Source: Thalassococcus arenae (GTDB lineage Bacteria; Pseudomonadota; Alphaproteobacteria; Rhodobacterales; Rhodobacteraceae). From it: a stretch of 64,000 bases of DNA. Both the position numbers and the translations under genes were made by a program. Shown here one piece after another: positions 1-10,911 of the stretch. The notes beneath the pieces were generated by a model that saw only the letters and a program-made list of their open reading frames with translations, had not been told where the DNA came from and did no database searches. Positions within the stretch are counted from its first letter, which is position 1. Each line of letters opens with the position of its first letter. The stretch lies in contig NZ_JAHRWL010000001.1 in the NCBI RefSeq assembly GCF_019104745.1, positions 558,001 to 622,000 of the forward strand, read 5' to 3'.

Positions 1-2
1 CG

Positions 3-932
3 AACTTTCAGGAAGAACGCTGGAAGACCGACGAAGCCGCCATCAAGGCCAAGCTGGAAGAACTGGGCGCGACCTATGTGTCCGCCGACGCGCAGGCTTC
101 GGCCGCCAAGCAGCTGACCGATGTCGAGGCGCTGATCGCCCAGGGCGCCGATGCGCTGATCATCCTGGCGATGGACAAGGACGCGATCGGCCCCGCCGTC
201 GACAAGGCCGCCGCCGAAGGCATTCCGGTCGTGGGCTACGACCGTCTGATCGAGGATGACCGGACCTTCTATCTGACCTTCGACAACAAGGGTGTCGGCC
301 GCATCATCGCCGAAACCGTGACCGCCGCGCAGCCCGAAGGCAACTTTGCCATCATCAAGGGCGACAAGGGCGACCCCAATGCCGGCTTCCTACTGGAAGG
401 CATGATGGAAGTGATCGGCGACGATGTCGCCGCCGGCAAGATCACCATCGTCGGCGAGGCGTTTACCGATGGCTGGAAGCCCGACAACGCCCAGAAGAAC
501 ATGGAACAGATCCTGACAGCCGCCAACAATGACGTCGACGCCGTGCTGGCGCAGAATGACGGCATGGCGGGCGGCGCCATCGCGGCGCTGTCGGCGCAGG
601 GCCTGAACATTCCCGTGGGTGGTCAGGACGGCGACCATGCCGCACTGAACCGCGTGGCCCGTGGCTCCCAGACCGTGTCGGTCTGGAAAGACAGCCGTCA
701 GCTGGGCGCCGCCGCGGCCGAGATCGCCGTGGCGCTGGCCAACGGCACCGCGATGGATGCCATTTCCGGCGCGGTGAAGTGGTCCGGCGGTGAAAAAGGT
801 GTCGAGATGAACGCCATCTTCCTGGCGCCGACCCCGGTCACCAAGGACAACATCAACGTCGTGATCGACGCGGGTCACATCGCCAAGGACAAGGTCTGCG
901 AAGGCGCCATGGACGGCGTTGCAGGCTGCTGA
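3..932 (+). CDS. xylF: D-xylose ABC transporter, periplasmic binding protein (5' partial)
   Basis: Periplasmic sugar-binding protein that hands D-xylose to the XylH/XylG importer. The reading frame is open from base 3, where it begins NFQEERWKTDEAAIK, so the signal peptide and N-terminus lie outside the window; about 309 residues remain. The visible part has the periplasmic-binding-protein I fold typical of XylF: ADALIILAMDKDAIGPAV, VVGYDRLIED, and a C-terminal segment ending in a CEGAMDGVAGC tail. It is followed by a strong hairpin and then xylH, xylG, xylB and xylA on the same strand, which fixes the substrate as xylose. Only the upstream end, including any XylR site, is missing. Confidence 0.92.
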   Translation, partial: NFQEERWKTDEAAIKAKLEELGATYVSADAQASAAKQLTDVEALIAQGADALIILAMDKDAIGPAVDKAAAEGIPVVGYDRLIEDDRTFYLTFDNKGVGRIIAETVTAAQPEGNFAIIKGDKGDPNAGFLLEGMMEVIGDDVAAGKITIVGEAFTDGWKPDNAQKNMEQILTAANNDVDAVLAQNDGMAGGAIAALSAQGLNIPVGGQDGDHAALNRVARGSQTVSVWKDSRQLGAAAAEIAVALANGTAMDAISGAVKWSGGEKGVEMNAIFLAPTPVTKDNINVVIDAGHIAKDKVCEGAMDGVAGC

Positions 933-948
933 TCGCAGCGACGATCCC

Positions 949-981
949 GGGCACCGGCGGCAATACGCCGGTGCCCGTTTT
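949..981 (+). terminator. Hairpin after xylF: attenuator or partial terminator
   Basis: A perfect 11-bp stem (GGGCACCGGCG at 949-959 with CGCCGGTGCCC at 966-976), a 6-base loop, then GTTTT. It lies between the binding-protein gene and the permease of the same operon. In ABC operons such hairpins usually let much more binding protein than membrane components be made, by partial termination or by protecting the 3' end of the upstream message. That role is inferred; the stem is directly visible. Confidence 0.75.
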
Positions 982-1061
982 GCCAGTCACTCCGTACAAT
1001 TCGTCGCGATCGGCGGCCGGCAATCGCCAGGCCACGAACGCGCCATGACCGGGACAATGAC

Positions 1062-2387
1062 ATGACCGACACCACGCAAGGCAGCGCAGCCGCGAAGGAC
1101 AAGGGCGATGGCGCCCTGACCCGCTTCCTGCGCGCCACCGAACTCGACACCCGCCTGCTGGGCATGCTGGCCGCGCTGGCGTTGATCTGGGTGGGCTTTC
1201 ACATGTATGGCGCGCTGGTCAACGGGTTCGGCGCGTTCTTGACACCGCGCAACCTGTGGAACCTCAGCGTGCAGACCTCGTCCATCGGGATCATGGCCTG
1301 CGGCATGGTCCTGGTCATCGTTACCCGGCATATCGACCTGTCGGTCGGCTCGGTTCTGGGTTTCTGCGCGATCATCATGGGCGTCACGCAGGTCTGGATC
1401 CTGCCGCAATGGTTGGGCCTGGGCCATCCGCTGATCTGGATCATCGCGGTCATCGTGGGGATGATCGTCGGCACGATGATCGGCGCGCTGCATGGCTGGC
1501 TGATCGCCTATCGCGGCATTCCGGCCTTCATCGTCACGCTGGGCGGCTTGCTGGTCTGGCGCGGCGCGGCCTTTCTGGTGGCCCGCGGCGAAACCATCAG
1601 CCCGGTGGATTCCACCTTTCAATTGCTGGGCGGCGGACCCTATGGCGCCATCGGCGCCACCGGCAGCTGGATCGTCGGCCTGGTCGGCTGCGCCGCGGTC
1701 GTCGCCCTGGTGTTGTTCGGCCGCCGCCAACGCCGCAAGTTCGAATTTCCGCTGCGCCCGGTCTGGGCCGACAGCTTCATCGCCGCGCTTGGCTGCGCCG
1801 CGCTGGTCGGCGCCGTGCTGCTGGTCAATTCCTATCCCTGGCCGCGTGGCATCGTGCGCCAATACGCCCAGGCCGAAGGCATCGAGATCCCCGAGGGCGG
1901 GCTGTTCATCAGCCACGGCTTCGCCATCCCGGTTCTGATCCTGGTGACCGTGGTCATCATCATGACCTTCATCATGTCGCGCACTCGGTTCGGCCGCTAT
2001 GTCTATGCCATCGGCGGCAACCCCGAGGCGGCGGCGCTGTCGGGCATCAACACCAAGTGGATGACGGTCAAGATCTTTGCCGTCATGGGCCTGCTGACCG
2101 GCCTGTCGGCCACCGTCGCCTCGGCCCGTCTGGGTTCGGCCACCAACGCGCTCGGCACGCTGGACGAACTTTACGTCATCGCCGCCGCGGTGATCGGCGG
2201 CACATCGCTGGCCGGTGGCATGGGCACGATCTATGGCGCGGTGCTGGGCGCGCTGGTGATGCAATCGCTGCAGACCGGCATGGTGCTGATCGGCTTCGAC
2301 GCGGCGATCCAGCAGATCGTCGTCGGGTCGGTTCTGGTGCTGGCGGTCTATCTCGACAATCTCTACCGCCGCGGCGGCAAGGCATGA
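1062..2387 (+). CDS. xylH: D-xylose ABC transporter permease
   Basis: Inner-membrane permease of the xylose importer, 441 residues, in the BPD_transp_2 (RbsC/XylH) family. A hydrophilic N-terminus of about 30 residues precedes the first membrane segment ([18 protein letters not shown]). Many hydrophobic segments follow, including one with [20 protein letters not shown], the conserved DLSVG stretch of sugar permeases, and a C-terminal [16 protein letters not shown] region. A charged loop near residues 210-225 (RRQRRKFEF) is typical of XylH compared with RbsC. It partners XylF and the ATPase immediately downstream, whose possible ATG at 2384 overlaps this stop. Confidence 0.93.
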   Translation: MTDTTQGSAAAKDKGDGALTRFLRATELDTRLLGMLAALALIWVGFHMYGALVNGFGAFLTPRNLWNLSVQTSSIGIMACGMVLVIVTRHIDLSVGSVLGFCAIIMGVTQVWILPQWLGLGHPLIWIIAVIVGMIVGTMIGALHGWLIAYRGIPAFIVTLGGLLVWRGAAFLVARGETISPVDSTFQLLGGGPYGAIGATGSWIVGLVGCAAVVALVLFGRRQRRKFEFPLRPVWADSFIAALGCAALVGAVLLVNSYPWPRGIVRQYAQAEGIEIPEGGLFISHGFAIPVLILVTVVIIMTFIMSRTRFGRYVYAIGGNPEAAALSGINTKWMTVKIFAVMGLLTGLSATVASARLGSATNALGTLDELYVIAAAVIGGTSLAGGMGTIYGAVLGALVMQSLQTGMVLIGFDAAIQQIVVGSVLVLAVYLDNLYRRGGKA

Positions 2388-2398
2388 GAGGTACGGAC

Positions 2399-3160
2399 AT
2401 GAGCACCAAGCAAACTCCGCTGGTCGAACTAAAGGACATCTCGATCGCCTTCGGCGGCATCAAGGCGGTCGACCACGTGTCGATCGACCTGTATCCCGGC
2501 GAAGTCGTGGGCCTTCTGGGCCATAACGGCGCGGGCAAGTCGACGCTGATCAAGATCCTGTCGGGCGCCTATCAGAAGGATTCCGGCGAGATCTGGATCA
2601 ATGGCGAGTTGGCCGACATCCAGAGCCCCCGCGACGCCCGGCGCTACAACATCGAGACGATCTATCAAACGCTGGCGCTGGCCGACAACCTCGATGCGCC
2701 GTCGAACCTGTTCCTGGGCCGCGAGCTGACAACGCCTCTGGGCCTGATCGACGATGCCAAGATGGAGGCCGAGACCCGCAAGATCATGGCGCGGCTGAAC
2801 CCCAACTTCAAAAAGATCAAGGTGCCGGTCAGCGCGCTGTCTGGCGGTCAGCGGCAATCGGTGGCCATCGCGCGGGCGGTCTATTTCAACGCGCGCATCC
2901 TGATCATGGACGAACCGACCGCCGCGCTTGGCGTGCACGAGACGCAGATGGTGGCCGACCTGATCCAGGAACTGAAGAAACAAGGGCTGGGTATCTTCCT
3001 CATCAGCCACGACACCCGCGAGATGATGGATTTGTGTGACCGGGTCAGCGTGATGAAAAACGGCCAGCTGGTCGGTACCGAGCGGGTCGAGGACGTGACC
3101 GAGGACGACATCCTGTCGATGATCATCCTGGGCAAGAACCCGCGCGACGCGGCGGCATGA
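2399..3160 (+). CDS. xylG: Sugar ABC transporter ATP-binding protein, single ABC domain (XylG role)
   Basis: ATPase that powers xylose import. One ABC domain only, 253 residues: Walker [11 protein letters not shown]-loop around [13 protein letters not shown], signature LSGGQRQS, Walker [13 protein letters not shown] and switch His in LISHD. The classical enterobacterial XylG has two fused ABC domains (about 500 residues); this one resembles the single-domain FrcA type, so two copies would serve one transporter. It is not a truncation, because xylB begins on its stop codon (ATGA at 3157-3160). The start was taken at ATG 2399 ([15 protein letters not shown]); an in-frame ATG at 2384 that overlaps the xylH stop would add five residues. 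Confidence 0.88.
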   Translation: MSTKQTPLVELKDISIAFGGIKAVDHVSIDLYPGEVVGLLGHNGAGKSTLIKILSGAYQKDSGEIWINGELADIQSPRDARRYNIETIYQTLALADNLDAPSNLFLGRELTTPLGLIDDAKMEAETRKIMARLNPNFKKIKVPVSALSGGQRQSVAIARAVYFNARILIMDEPTAALGVHETQMVADLIQELKKQGLGIFLISHDTREMMDLCDRVSVMKNGQLVGTERVEDVTEDDILSMIILGKNPRDAAA

Positions 3161-4596
3161 TGTATATCGGGCTCGATCTAGGCACGTCGGGTCTGAAAGC
3201 CGTTCTTGTCGACGCGGGGCAGGCAGTGCTTGCCGAGGCATCCGCGCCCCTGACGGTCAGCCGTCCGCAAAGCGGCTGGTCGGAACAGGACCCGTCGGCC
3301 TGGATCGCGGCGGCGGATGCGGCGATGGCGGCGCTTGGCGCCCGGATCGACCTGTCGGCGGTCAAGGCCATCGGGCTGTCCGGCCAGATGCATGGCGCGA
3401 CGCTGCTGGACGCGGAAGACCGGGTGCTGCGGCCCTGCCTTCTGTGGAACGATACACGGGCATCGCAACAGGCTGCCGCGATGGATGCCGATCCTCGGTT
3501 CCGCGCGATCACCGGCAATATCGTCTTTCCCGGCTTCACCGCGCCCAAGGTAGCCTGGGTGCAGGCGAACGAACCGGATATCGCAGGGCGGATCGCCCGC
3601 GTGCTTTTGCCCAAGGATTACCTGCGCCTGCACCTGACCGGCGAGGCGGTGTCCGAGATGTCGGATGCCGCCGGCACGTCCTGGCTGGATGTCGGCGCGC
3701 GCGACTGGTCCGACGCGCTGTTGGACGAAACCGGGCTGGACCGCAGCGCCATGCCGGGGCTGGTCGAAGGGTCCGAACCTTCAGGCACTTTGCGCGACGC
3801 GCTGGCCGCGAAATGGGGTTTGCCCAAGGGCGTGATCGTTGCCGGCGGCGGTGGCGACAATGCGGCGACTGCCGTGGGATTGGGCGTTGTGGCCGCGGGT
3901 GACGGGTTCGTATCGCTGGGCACGTCGGGCGTGCTTTTCGCAGCCTGCGACGCATTCCAGCCCGACCCGGCCACCGCGGTGCACACGTTCTGCCACGCCC
4001 TGCCCGGCACGTGGCACCAGATGGGCGTGATCCTGGCCGCGACCGATGCGCTGAACTGGCTGTCCCGGGTGCTGGATCGCAGCCCGGCGGCGCTGACCGC
4101 AGAGCTCGGCGCACCGACAGCGCCCGGACCGGTGACTTTCCTGCCCTATCTGGGCGGCGAACGGACGCCGCATAACGACGCCGCCATCCGCGGCGCCTTC
4201 ACCGGCCTCGAACACGCCACCGACGCCGCCGACCTGACCCGCGCGGTGCTGGACGGCGTGGCTTTTGCGTTCCGCGATTGCCTGGATGCGCTGGCCGCCA
4301 CGGGAACGCGGCTTGACCGGCTGATCGCGGCGGGCGGCGGATCGAAATCAGACACCTGGGTGCGGACCATCGCCAACGCGCTGGATCTGCCCATCGACCT
4401 GCCGCAAGCGGGCGATTTCGGCGCCGCCTTCGGCGCTGCGCGGCTGGCCATGCTGGCCGCGGGCGCGGATGTCGAAATGACCCGCCCGGCCATCGCCGCG
4501 CAGGTCGCACCCGACGACGGTCTGCGCGGCGCTTACGCCGAGGCGCAGGAACGCTACCGCGCCACCTATCGCGACCTGAAAGGATCCAAGACATGA
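3157..4596 (+). CDS. xylB: Xylulokinase
   Basis: Phosphorylates D-xylulose to D-xylulose 5-phosphate with ATP, the second step of xylose catabolism. It has 479 residues, the usual size for the FGGY kinase family. Visible marks are the N-terminal phosphate-binding [16 protein letters not shown], the [11 protein letters not shown] stretch of xylulokinases, [16 protein letters not shown] in the middle, [10 protein letters not shown], and a C-terminal ATP-site [19 protein letters not shown]. The start overlaps the xylG stop by four bases and the stop overlaps xylA by four, so translation is probably coupled along the operon. Confidence 0.95.
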   Translation: MMYIGLDLGTSGLKAVLVDAGQAVLAEASAPLTVSRPQSGWSEQDPSAWIAAADAAMAALGARIDLSAVKAIGLSGQMHGATLLDAEDRVLRPCLLWNDTRASQQAAAMDADPRFRAITGNIVFPGFTAPKVAWVQANEPDIAGRIARVLLPKDYLRLHLTGEAVSEMSDAAGTSWLDVGARDWSDALLDETGLDRSAMPGLVEGSEPSGTLRDALAAKWGLPKGVIVAGGGGDNAATAVGLGVVAAGDGFVSLGTSGVLFAACDAFQPDPATAVHTFCHALPGTWHQMGVILAATDALNWLSRVLDRSPAALTAELGAPTAPGPVTFLPYLGGERTPHNDAAIRGAFTGLEHATDAADLTRAVLDGVAFAFRDCLDALAATGTRLDRLIAAGGGSKSDTWVRTIANALDLPIDLPQAGDFGAAFGAARLAMLAAGADVEMTRPAIAAQVAPDDGLRGAYAEAQERYRATYRDLKGSKT

Positions 4597-5900
4597 CCGA
4601 TTTCTTCGCTGGCATTCCCAAGGCGCGGTTCGAGGGCAAGGACAGCGCAAACGATTTCGCATTCCGCCACTACGATCCCGACGCGGTGGTCATGGGCAAG
4701 CGGCTGGAGGATCACCTGCGCTTTGCCGTCGCCTGGTGGCACAGCTTTGCCTGGCCCGGCGGCGATCCGTTCGGCGGGCAGACCTTCGAACGGCCGTGGT
4801 TCGGCGACACGATGGAGTTGGCGCGGCTCAAGGCCGATGTGGCGTTCGAGATGTTCGACATCCTGGGCGTGCCGTATTTCTGTTTCCACGACGCCGACAT
4901 TCGTCCCGAAGGTGCGGACTTCGCCGAGAACACCGCGCGGCTGGACGCGATCACCGATTACATCGGCACCAAGATGGCGGCCGGCGGGCCCAAGCTGCTT
5001 TGGGGTACCGCGAACCTGTTCTCGCATCGCCGCTTCATGGCGGGTGCCGCGACCAATCCCGACCCCGACGTCTTTGCCTTCGCAGGGGCGACGATCAAGA
5101 CCTGCATGGACGCAACGCACAAACTGGGCGGCGAGAACTATGTGCTGTGGGGCGGGCGCGAAGGCTACGAGACGCTGCTGAACACCGACCTGAAACGCGA
5201 ACGCCAGCAGGCGGGCCGGATGCTGCAGATGGTCGTGGACTACAAGCACAAGATCGGGTTCGGCGGCACGATCCTGATCGAGCCGAAGCCGCAGGAGCCG
5301 ACCAAGCACCAATACGATTACGACGTCGCCACGGTTTACGGGTTCCTCAAGGATTTCGGGTTGGAAGGCGAGGTCAAGGTCAACATCGAACAGGGCCATG
5401 CGATCCTGGCCGGGCATTCCTTCGAACACGAGATCGCCACGGCGGCAGCCCTTGGCATCTTCGGGTCGATCGACATGAACCGGAACGACTACCAGTCCGG
5501 ATGGGACACCGACCAGTTTCCCAACAACGTCCCCGAGGTGGCGCTGGCCTATTACGAGATCCTGCGCGCCGGCGGCTTCACCACGGGCGGCACCAATTTC
5601 GACGCCAAGCTGCGGCGCCAGTCTCTGGATCCGGCCGATCTGATCCTGGCTCATATCGGCGCGATGGATGTCTGCGCCGCGGGGCTCAAGGCCGCCGCCG
5701 CGATGATCGAGGATGGCGGGCTGGAACGGATGCGGGCCGATCGCTATGCCGGCTGGGATACCGACGACGCCCGGGCCCTGCTGACCCGCGCGACGCTGGA
5801 GCATTGCGAAGCGTGCGTGCGCGAACAGGGCATCAACCCGCAACCGCGTTCGGGCCGGCAAGAGGCGTTGGAAAACTGGGTCAACCGGTTCGTTGGCTGA
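4593..5900 (+). CDS. xylA: Xylose isomerase
   Basis: Interconverts D-xylose and D-xylulose, the entry step of the pathway; cytoplasmic, metal-dependent TIM barrel. With 435 residues it belongs to the longer class II enzymes. The catalytic [12 protein letters not shown] has the His and Asp of the active site at about residues 99 and 102; the metal-binding region is seen in [17 protein letters not shown] and [19 protein letters not shown]. The ATG overlaps the xylB stop (ATGA). It is the last gene of the operon and converges on the GH1 gene with three bases between the stop codons, so no separate terminator fits there. Confidence 0.97.
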   Translation: MTDFFAGIPKARFEGKDSANDFAFRHYDPDAVVMGKRLEDHLRFAVAWWHSFAWPGGDPFGGQTFERPWFGDTMELARLKADVAFEMFDILGVPYFCFHDADIRPEGADFAENTARLDAITDYIGTKMAAGGPKLLWGTANLFSHRRFMAGAATNPDPDVFAFAGATIKTCMDATHKLGGENYVLWGGREGYETLLNTDLKRERQQAGRMLQMVVDYKHKIGFGGTILIEPKPQEPTKHQYDYDVATVYGFLKDFGLEGEVKVNIEQGHAILAGHSFEHEIATAAALGIFGSIDMNRNDYQSGWDTDQFPNNVPEVALAYYEILRAGGFTTGGTNFDAKLRRQSLDPADLILAHIGAMDVCAAGLKAAAAMIEDGGLERMRADRYAGWDTDDARALLTRATLEHCEACVREQGINPQPRSGRQEALENWVNRFVG

Positions 5901-5903
5901 GCC

Positions 5904-7235
5904 TCAGTTGCGTTGTAGCGCCGCGCGCAAGGCGCGGTAGCTGGCCTTGGGCGTGCGTGTCTGCGTGTCGAAATCGACATGAACCAGCCCGAAGCGGCGC
6001 TCATAGCCAAAGGCCCATTCGTAATTGTCGAGCAGCGACCAGGCGAAATACCCCTTCAACGGCACGCCGTCCCGTTCGGCCCGGATCACCGCGCCGATAT
6101 GGTCGTCCAGGTATCGTGTGCGGATCGTATCCTCGACCGCGCCGTCGGCCAGGGCGTCGGCATTCGCCATGCCGTTTTCCGTCACGTAGATCGGCACGTC
6201 GCCGGAAAAGTCGCGCGCGCAGCGGGTCAGTTCCTTGTAGAACCCTTCGGGCGAGATTTCCCAACCCATCTGGGTCTTCGGCAGATCGCCGTCATGGTGC
6301 TGCAAGGCGGGCCAGGCATCGTCGGCGGGGCCGGTCAACGTGCGGAAGTAGTAGTTCATTCCCAGCCAATCCACCGGCTGCGCGATTTCGGCCATGTCGG
6401 CTTCCCAGCCCCTGGGCATGTGCGGGCCCAAGCCCTCGAGCGCGACATCGGGGTAGCTGCCCTTGAACACGCCCTGCAGGAACCAGCGGTTGAAGATCGC
6501 GTCTGCACGATCGTTGGCGATGGCGGCCTGCCGGCTGTCATCGACCGGTTCGTAGTGGGTGACGTTGATGACGATGCCCATGTCGCCATACCCGTCCGAC
6601 CGCAGCGCCGAAACAGCCCGTCCATGCGCCTTGAGCACGTGGTGCATCGCCCGCGCTGTATCACGGATATCGCGGTGGCCGGGGGCATGGCGGCCGATGA
6701 AATGGCCGATCCAGGACACGCAGATCGGTTCGTTGATGGTCGCCGTGTGGCTGACCCGGTCGCCGATGCGCTGCATGACGATGCGCGCATAATCGGCGAA
6801 CCAGTCGGCGATATCGGGGTTGGTCCAACCGCCCACGTCCTGTAGCGCGCTTGGCAATTCCCAGTGATAAAGCGTCAGGAAGGGCCGGAGCCCCCGCGCC
6901 AGTTGCGCGTCGACCAGGCGGTCGTAGAAATCCAGACCTTCTTGGTTCACCGTGCCGCGACCTTCGGGCAGGATGCGCGACCAGTTGGTCGAAAAGCGAT
7001 AGGCGTCGAAATGGCCGTTCGCGACCAGATCGAGGTCTTCTTCGAAACGGTGGTAGTGGTCGCAGGCAATCGCGCCATGTTCGTTGCGGATCACGTTGTC
7101 GGGTGTCGCCGCATAGCTGTCCCAGATGCACGGACCGGCGCCGCCGAAAGACTGCCCTTCGATCTGATAGGCCGAAGTAGCGGCTCCGAACAGGAAGTCC
7201 CGCGGCAGGTCGCTGCGCTTGAAAGTCATGCCCAT
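5904..7235 (-). CDS. GH1 family beta-glucosidase
   Basis: Hydrolyses beta-linked glucosides, probably cellobiose-like oligosaccharides, in the cytoplasm (no signal peptide). It is a 443-residue (beta/alpha)8 glycoside hydrolase family 1 enzyme: N-terminal FLFGAATSAYQIEG, acid/base glutamate in TINEPICVSW, nucleophile glutamate in YVTENGMA, and the aglycone-side WSLLDNYEWAFGY. GGAGG six bases before the ATG at 7235 supports this start over the ATG two codons later. It faces the xylose operon tail to tail, so it may widen plant-sugar use, but exact substrate specificity cannot be read from sequence alone. Confidence 0.9.
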   Translation of the reverse strand: MGMTFKRSDLPRDFLFGAATSAYQIEGQSFGGAGPCIWDSYAATPDNVIRNEHGAIACDHYHRFEEDLDLVANGHFDAYRFSTNWSRILPEGRGTVNQEGLDFYDRLVDAQLARGLRPFLTLYHWELPSALQDVGGWTNPDIADWFADYARIVMQRIGDRVSHTATINEPICVSWIGHFIGRHAPGHRDIRDTARAMHHVLKAHGRAVSALRSDGYGDMGIVINVTHYEPVDDSRQAAIANDRADAIFNRWFLQGVFKGSYPDVALEGLGPHMPRGWEADMAEIAQPVDWLGMNYYFRTLTGPADDAWPALQHHDGDLPKTQMGWEISPEGFYKELTRCARDFSGDVPIYVTENGMANADALADGAVEDTIRTRYLDDHIGAVIRAERDGVPLKGYFAWSLLDNYEWAFGYERRFGLVHVDFDTQTRTPKASYRALRAALQRN

Positions 7236-7291
7236 GAAGTGCCTCCGGGATGCCGGTTTCCGCGTCGTGGAAACCGCAATGGCGGGGCGCT

Positions 7292-7306
7292 TGTCAAGCG
7301 CTAACA
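7292..7306. promoter_or_regulatory. Possible LacI-family operator upstream of the GH1 gene
   Basis: TGTCAAGCGCTAACA contains the AGCGCT core and one good half of the TGTTAGCGCTAACA-type palindrome used by many LacI-family sugar repressors. The other half is degenerate. It sits about 57 bases upstream of the GH1 start codon, a sensible operator distance. No LacI-family gene is in the window. Confidence 0.35.
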
Positions 7307-7325
7307 GTCCATGCGTCCGGCCGGT

Positions 7326-8534
7326 TCACAGAAGTTCCCGCTCGGCCACCAACACGCCGTCGGCGATGGTGTCCGGCGGATGCAAGATGACTTGTGCACC
7401 GGCTTCGACACCGCTTAGAACCTCGGCGAAACGGCCATCGCGGCGGCCCAGTTCCAGCGGCACTTCGCGCGCATAGCCGTCTTGGAACAGGAATGTGAAC
7501 CAGTTGCCGTCGCGGCGGAACACGGCGCTGAGCGGGATCAGCAGCGCGTCGTCGGTGCGCCATTCCTCGATTCGGACATAGACGGCATAGGCTTCGCCCA
7601 GGCCGGCCCACTCGGCGCGCGGCGAGACGAAATCCAGCACCGCATCGACACGCTGTTCCTCGATCCCGAGCGCCGAGACAACAGTGCGTGCCGCCGGTTC
7701 GATCAGCCGCAATCTGGCGTCCAGCGCGGTGTCGCCGCCCCAGCGTTCTATCTTGGCCGCCGCACCGGGTTCGAGACGGGTGGCTTCGGACGACAGCAGA
7801 TCGACGACGATTTCCAGATCGGTCGGATCGCCGATCTGCATCAACGGCGCGCCCAGTGGCACCGGCCGTTCCGACGCGCTGGTCACAGACACCACGACGC
7901 CATCGGCGGGGGCCAGAACGGCAAGACAACAGCTGCGGTCCGTGTCGGTGGGTTCGGGAAGGACAAGCATCGCACGGGCGCGTTCCAGCGCGGCGCGCGA
8001 CATCTCGAGCCGCGCTGCGGCCGACTCGGCCGCCGCTTCGGCGATGGCGTTCTGCTGGCTGGCGGTTTCCAGTTGGGTCAACGAAACGGTTCCGCTGTCC
8101 ACCAGCTTGGTCGTGCGGTCGAGCTGGGTCCGGGCATAGGCTGCATCGGCCTGCGTGCGGGCCAATTCCGCCTCGGCGAAACGAACCGAGGCTTCGGCCT
8201 CGTGCAGCGCCGCCTCGGCCTGGGCCTGGCTGCGCGCATCCAGCAGAGGCGATGTCACCGGTTCGACCTGTGCGACGACCGTCTTGCCACTGAGCACCGG
8301 ATCGCCGGCCTTTACGGGCAGGCGCAGAACCGTTCCCGCAATCGGCGCGGCGACCTCGTAGATCTCGCGTATGCGGGTCTTGCCCTCGGCGTTGACGGTG
8401 ACGCTGAGCGGGCCGCGTTCGAGCGTGGCCAGATCAACGGGCACCGGATCGGTGCGAAAGGCCGTCACCGCCAGCCCGCCCACCAGGGCCAGACCGATGG
8501 CGGAAAGAAGAATGGTTCGGGTCGGGAAGGCCAC
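7326..8534 (-). CDS. HlyD/RND-type periplasmic adaptor of an ABC exporter
   Basis: Membrane-fusion protein, 402 residues. An N-terminal anchor or uncleaved signal (TILLSAIGLALVGGLAVTA) is followed by a barrel-sandwich segment (YEVAAPIAGTVLRLPVKAGD), a long alanine- and glutamate-rich helical hairpin (about residues 95-200), the second lipoyl half (LAVLAPADGVVVSVTSASERPV, around residue 215) and a beta-barrel C-terminus. The start is GTG at 8534 with GGGAG eight bases before it. It begins four bases after the permease stop, so it is the last gene of the flavodoxin-ATPase-permease-adaptor operon and would extend that transporter through the periplasm. The exported compound is unknown. Confidence 0.85.
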   Translation of the reverse strand: MAFPTRTILLSAIGLALVGGLAVTAFRTDPVPVDLATLERGPLSVTVNAEGKTRIREIYEVAAPIAGTVLRLPVKAGDPVLSGKTVVAQVEPVTSPLLDARSQAQAEAALHEAEASVRFAEAELARTQADAAYARTQLDRTTKLVDSGTVSLTQLETASQQNAIAEAAAESAAARLEMSRAALERARAMLVLPEPTDTDRSCCLAVLAPADGVVVSVTSASERPVPLGAPLMQIGDPTDLEIVVDLLSSEATRLEPGAAAKIERWGGDTALDARLRLIEPAARTVVSALGIEEQRVDAVLDFVSPRAEWAGLGEAYAVYVRIEEWRTDDALLIPLSAVFRRDGNWFTFLFQDGYAREVPLELGRRDGRFAEVLSGVEAGAQVILHPPDTIADGVLVAERELL

Positions 8535-8538
8535 TGTG

Positions 8539-10911
8539 CTACTCCCTTGTTTTCATGACGGAAATGAGATCGAGCCGGTTCAGCCTGCGCGTCACGATGG
8601 CAACCGAGACGACCGCCGCGGCCAGCACGATCAGGCTTGCCCGGGCATAGGTCGCGGGCATCAGAACCAACGGAATGGCATAAAGATCGCTGGCATAGCT
8701 GTCGGTCATCAGTTTGGCGACAAAGGTGCCGATCCACCAACCCAGGGGCTGGGCCAGAAGCGCCAGCAGCAGGATTTCGCCGGCGAGGATATAGCTGGTT
8801 TCGGCATGCGAGAAGCCGAGGATGCGCAGCGATGCCAGTTCCCGGGCGCGCTCCGACAATTGCACCCGCGCGCCGTTATAGGCCACACCAACGGTGATGA
8901 TGGTGCCGAGCACCGCGTAGACGGCGGTCACGATCAGGATGTTCTGCGCCAGCGTGTCGAGAAAGCTCTGCCGGTTCTCGGTCATGTTGATCGTGCCGCT
9001 GAGCACCGGAAATTCCTTGATCCTTTCCTCGAAGGCCTCGGCGGCGCCGGGATCGGCCAAGGTGACATTCGCGGCGGACATGCGCGGCGCCTGTTCGAAC
9101 AACCGGCTCATTGCGTCGTGATCGAGATAGGCGCCAAGACCGAAGAACTGCGTGACCACGCCGCTGACCGGGATGTCGAAGGTCTGGAAGTTGCCGCTTT
9201 CGAATTGTGCGGTCACGATGTCGCCGGCCGTCACGTGAAGGGCCGCGGCCAACCTGTCCGACAACAGGATACCGGATCGGTCGGGGATCACCACGTCACC
9301 ATCCTGATCGATCACGCGTGCCAGATCGGTGTCGGGCGAAACCGTCGAGATCGCCACCTGTTTCTCGTAGGGGCCGCGGCGCAGGACTGCGGCGTGGTAT
9401 TGCTGCGGCTCGGCTTGCAGAACGCCGGGCATGCGGCGCACTTCGTCCAGGGCGGCGACCGGCACATCGGGATCGAACAGAAGCAGCATGTCCTGGCGGT
9501 TGGACTGGTAGAACCCCTTGTCGATGATTTCGTCCACGGCATCGGGAAAGAAGTTCGACGCCACCAGCACCGAAACAGCCAAGGCCATGCCGAGCATCGT
9601 CATCGCCGCGCGCATCGGCCAGCGGACCAGGCTGCGCAGGATCATCCGCGTGGGCTGCGACAGCGACAGGGCGGTGGCCAGAACGTCCAGCCAGCTGCGC
9701 CGGAACCGCGGCGGTGCGGGCGGCGCCATGGCCACAGCGGGCGCCATCCGCGCCGCCTGCAAAGCGCTGCGCAGGGCGCCCGCCGAAGTGGCGGCCAGCC
9801 CCAGCAGGGCGGACAGGACATAGACCCGCGTCGGCGCGTTGAACACCAGGAACGGGAAATCGTAATACTTGCCGAACAGTTCGGCCATCTCGCGCGCCAG
9901 CCAGGTTCCGACGACCCAGCCGATGCCGATACCCACCAGCGCGATCAGGGCCGCCAGCATCAGGTAGTGCAGGCAGACCTCCCAATCGGAATAGCCGACC
10001 GCCTTCATCAGACCGATTTCGGCGCGTTCCAGGAATACGATCCGGCCGATGACCATGTTCACCAGGAACACGGTGATGCCCAGAAAGATCGGCGGCAAGA
10101 CATAGGCCAGAACTTCGAGCTGGGTGATCTCGGCATCCAGAAAGGCATTGGACTGCTGGCCCGAGCGGTCGACCGGACTGCGCCCGCCATAGGGTTCCAG
10201 CAGCGCCTGCACCGCGTCCTTGACCGGCTCGACCGGGGTGCGCGGCAACAGCGCCAGCGACACGGTATCGAACGCGCCGGCCATGTTGAAAGCGGCATCC
10301 ATCATGTCGGCCTGCATCCACAGGATGCCGAAGGTTTCGTTCTGCGGCATCAGCGCGCCGGGGCCGATGGTATAGATGAACTCCGGCGACAGCGCCGTGC
10401 CGGTGATCGTCAGCGCGCGTTTGCGGCCGTTCAGATTGACCGAGAACGTGGACCCGATCGCAAATCCGTTGGCTTCGGCGAACGGTTCGTTGACCACCAC
10501 TTCGGTCCCGGTCTCGGGCCAGCGGCCCGAACGCAGCAGCGGCAGGTTCAGCCGCGCCTCGCCGAATTCCGGGCGCGAGATCAGCAACCCTGTGGCCGGT
10601 TTGGCGCGACCGGGGATGTCCAGAACCGCGTATGCCCTTACCTGCGTTTCGATATCGGCCACCCCGGGTATGTCGCGCAGTTCCTGCGCCAGGCTGTCCG
10701 GCGCACGGCGCGCAGCGGCAAAGACATCGGCAAAACGGTGTTGGTCGTAATAGGTGTCGCGCGTTTCCTTGAGCGCGCCGCTCATGCCCGCCGACATCAG
10801 GATCACGGCAACGCCGGCGGCCAGCACCAGCGCGATCGCCAGGCCCTGAATCCAGAGCCGTCCGAAATCGCGCAGCAGCTTGATGTCGATGGCTTGCATC
10901 CCGCTCACCAC
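8539..10911 (-). CDS. ABC transporter permease with two FtsX-like domains
   Basis: Inner-membrane subunit, 790 residues. Membrane helix 1 ([21 protein letters not shown]) is followed by a large periplasmic domain. Then come three helices around residues 275-390 ([23 protein letters not shown] type), a second anchor after about residue 430 ([21 protein letters not shown]), a second periplasmic domain, and a final three-helix FtsX block. Two complete FtsX (DUF214) modules in one chain make it a fused pair, comparable to LolC plus LolE or a MacB-type mechanotransmission pump. It overlaps the ATPase by seven bases and is followed by an HlyD adaptor, which points to export across the periplasm rather than lipoprotein release. 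Confidence 0.85.
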   Translation of the reverse strand: MVSGMQAIDIKLLRDFGRLWIQGLAIALVLAAGVAVILMSAGMSGALKETRDTYYDQHRFADVFAAARRAPDSLAQELRDIPGVADIETQVRAYAVLDIPGRAKPATGLLISRPEFGEARLNLPLLRSGRWPETGTEVVVNEPFAEANGFAIGSTFSVNLNGRKRALTITGTALSPEFIYTIGPGALMPQNETFGILWMQADMMDAAFNMAGAFDTVSLALLPRTPVEPVKDAVQALLEPYGGRSPVDRSGQQSNAFLDAEITQLEVLAYVLPPIFLGITVFLVNMVIGRIVFLERAEIGLMKAVGYSDWEVCLHYLMLAALIALVGIGIGWVVGTWLAREMAELFGKYYDFPFLVFNAPTRVYVLSALLGLAATSAGALRSALQAARMAPAVAMAPPAPPRFRRSWLDVLATALSLSQPTRMILRSLVRWPMRAAMTMLGMALAVSVLVASNFFPDAVDEIIDKGFYQSNRQDMLLLFDPDVPVAALDEVRRMPGVLQAEPQQYHAAVLRRGPYEKQVAISTVSPDTDLARVIDQDGDVVIPDRSGILLSDRLAAALHVTAGDIVTAQFESGNFQTFDIPVSGVVTQFFGLGAYLDHDAMSRLFEQAPRMSAANVTLADPGAAEAFEERIKEFPVLSGTINMTENRQSFLDTLAQNILIVTAVYAVLGTIITVGVAYNGARVQLSERARELASLRILGFSHAETSYILAGEILLLALLAQPLGWWIGTFVAKLMTDSYASDLYAIPLVLMPATYARASLIVLAAAVVSVAIVTRRLNRLDLISVMKTRE

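Noticed and set aside
2388-3160. Truncation or frameshift of a tandem-domain XylG
   Set aside because: The ABC domain is complete and xylB begins on its stop codon, so a lost second domain has left no trace; it is treated as a natural single-domain ATPase.
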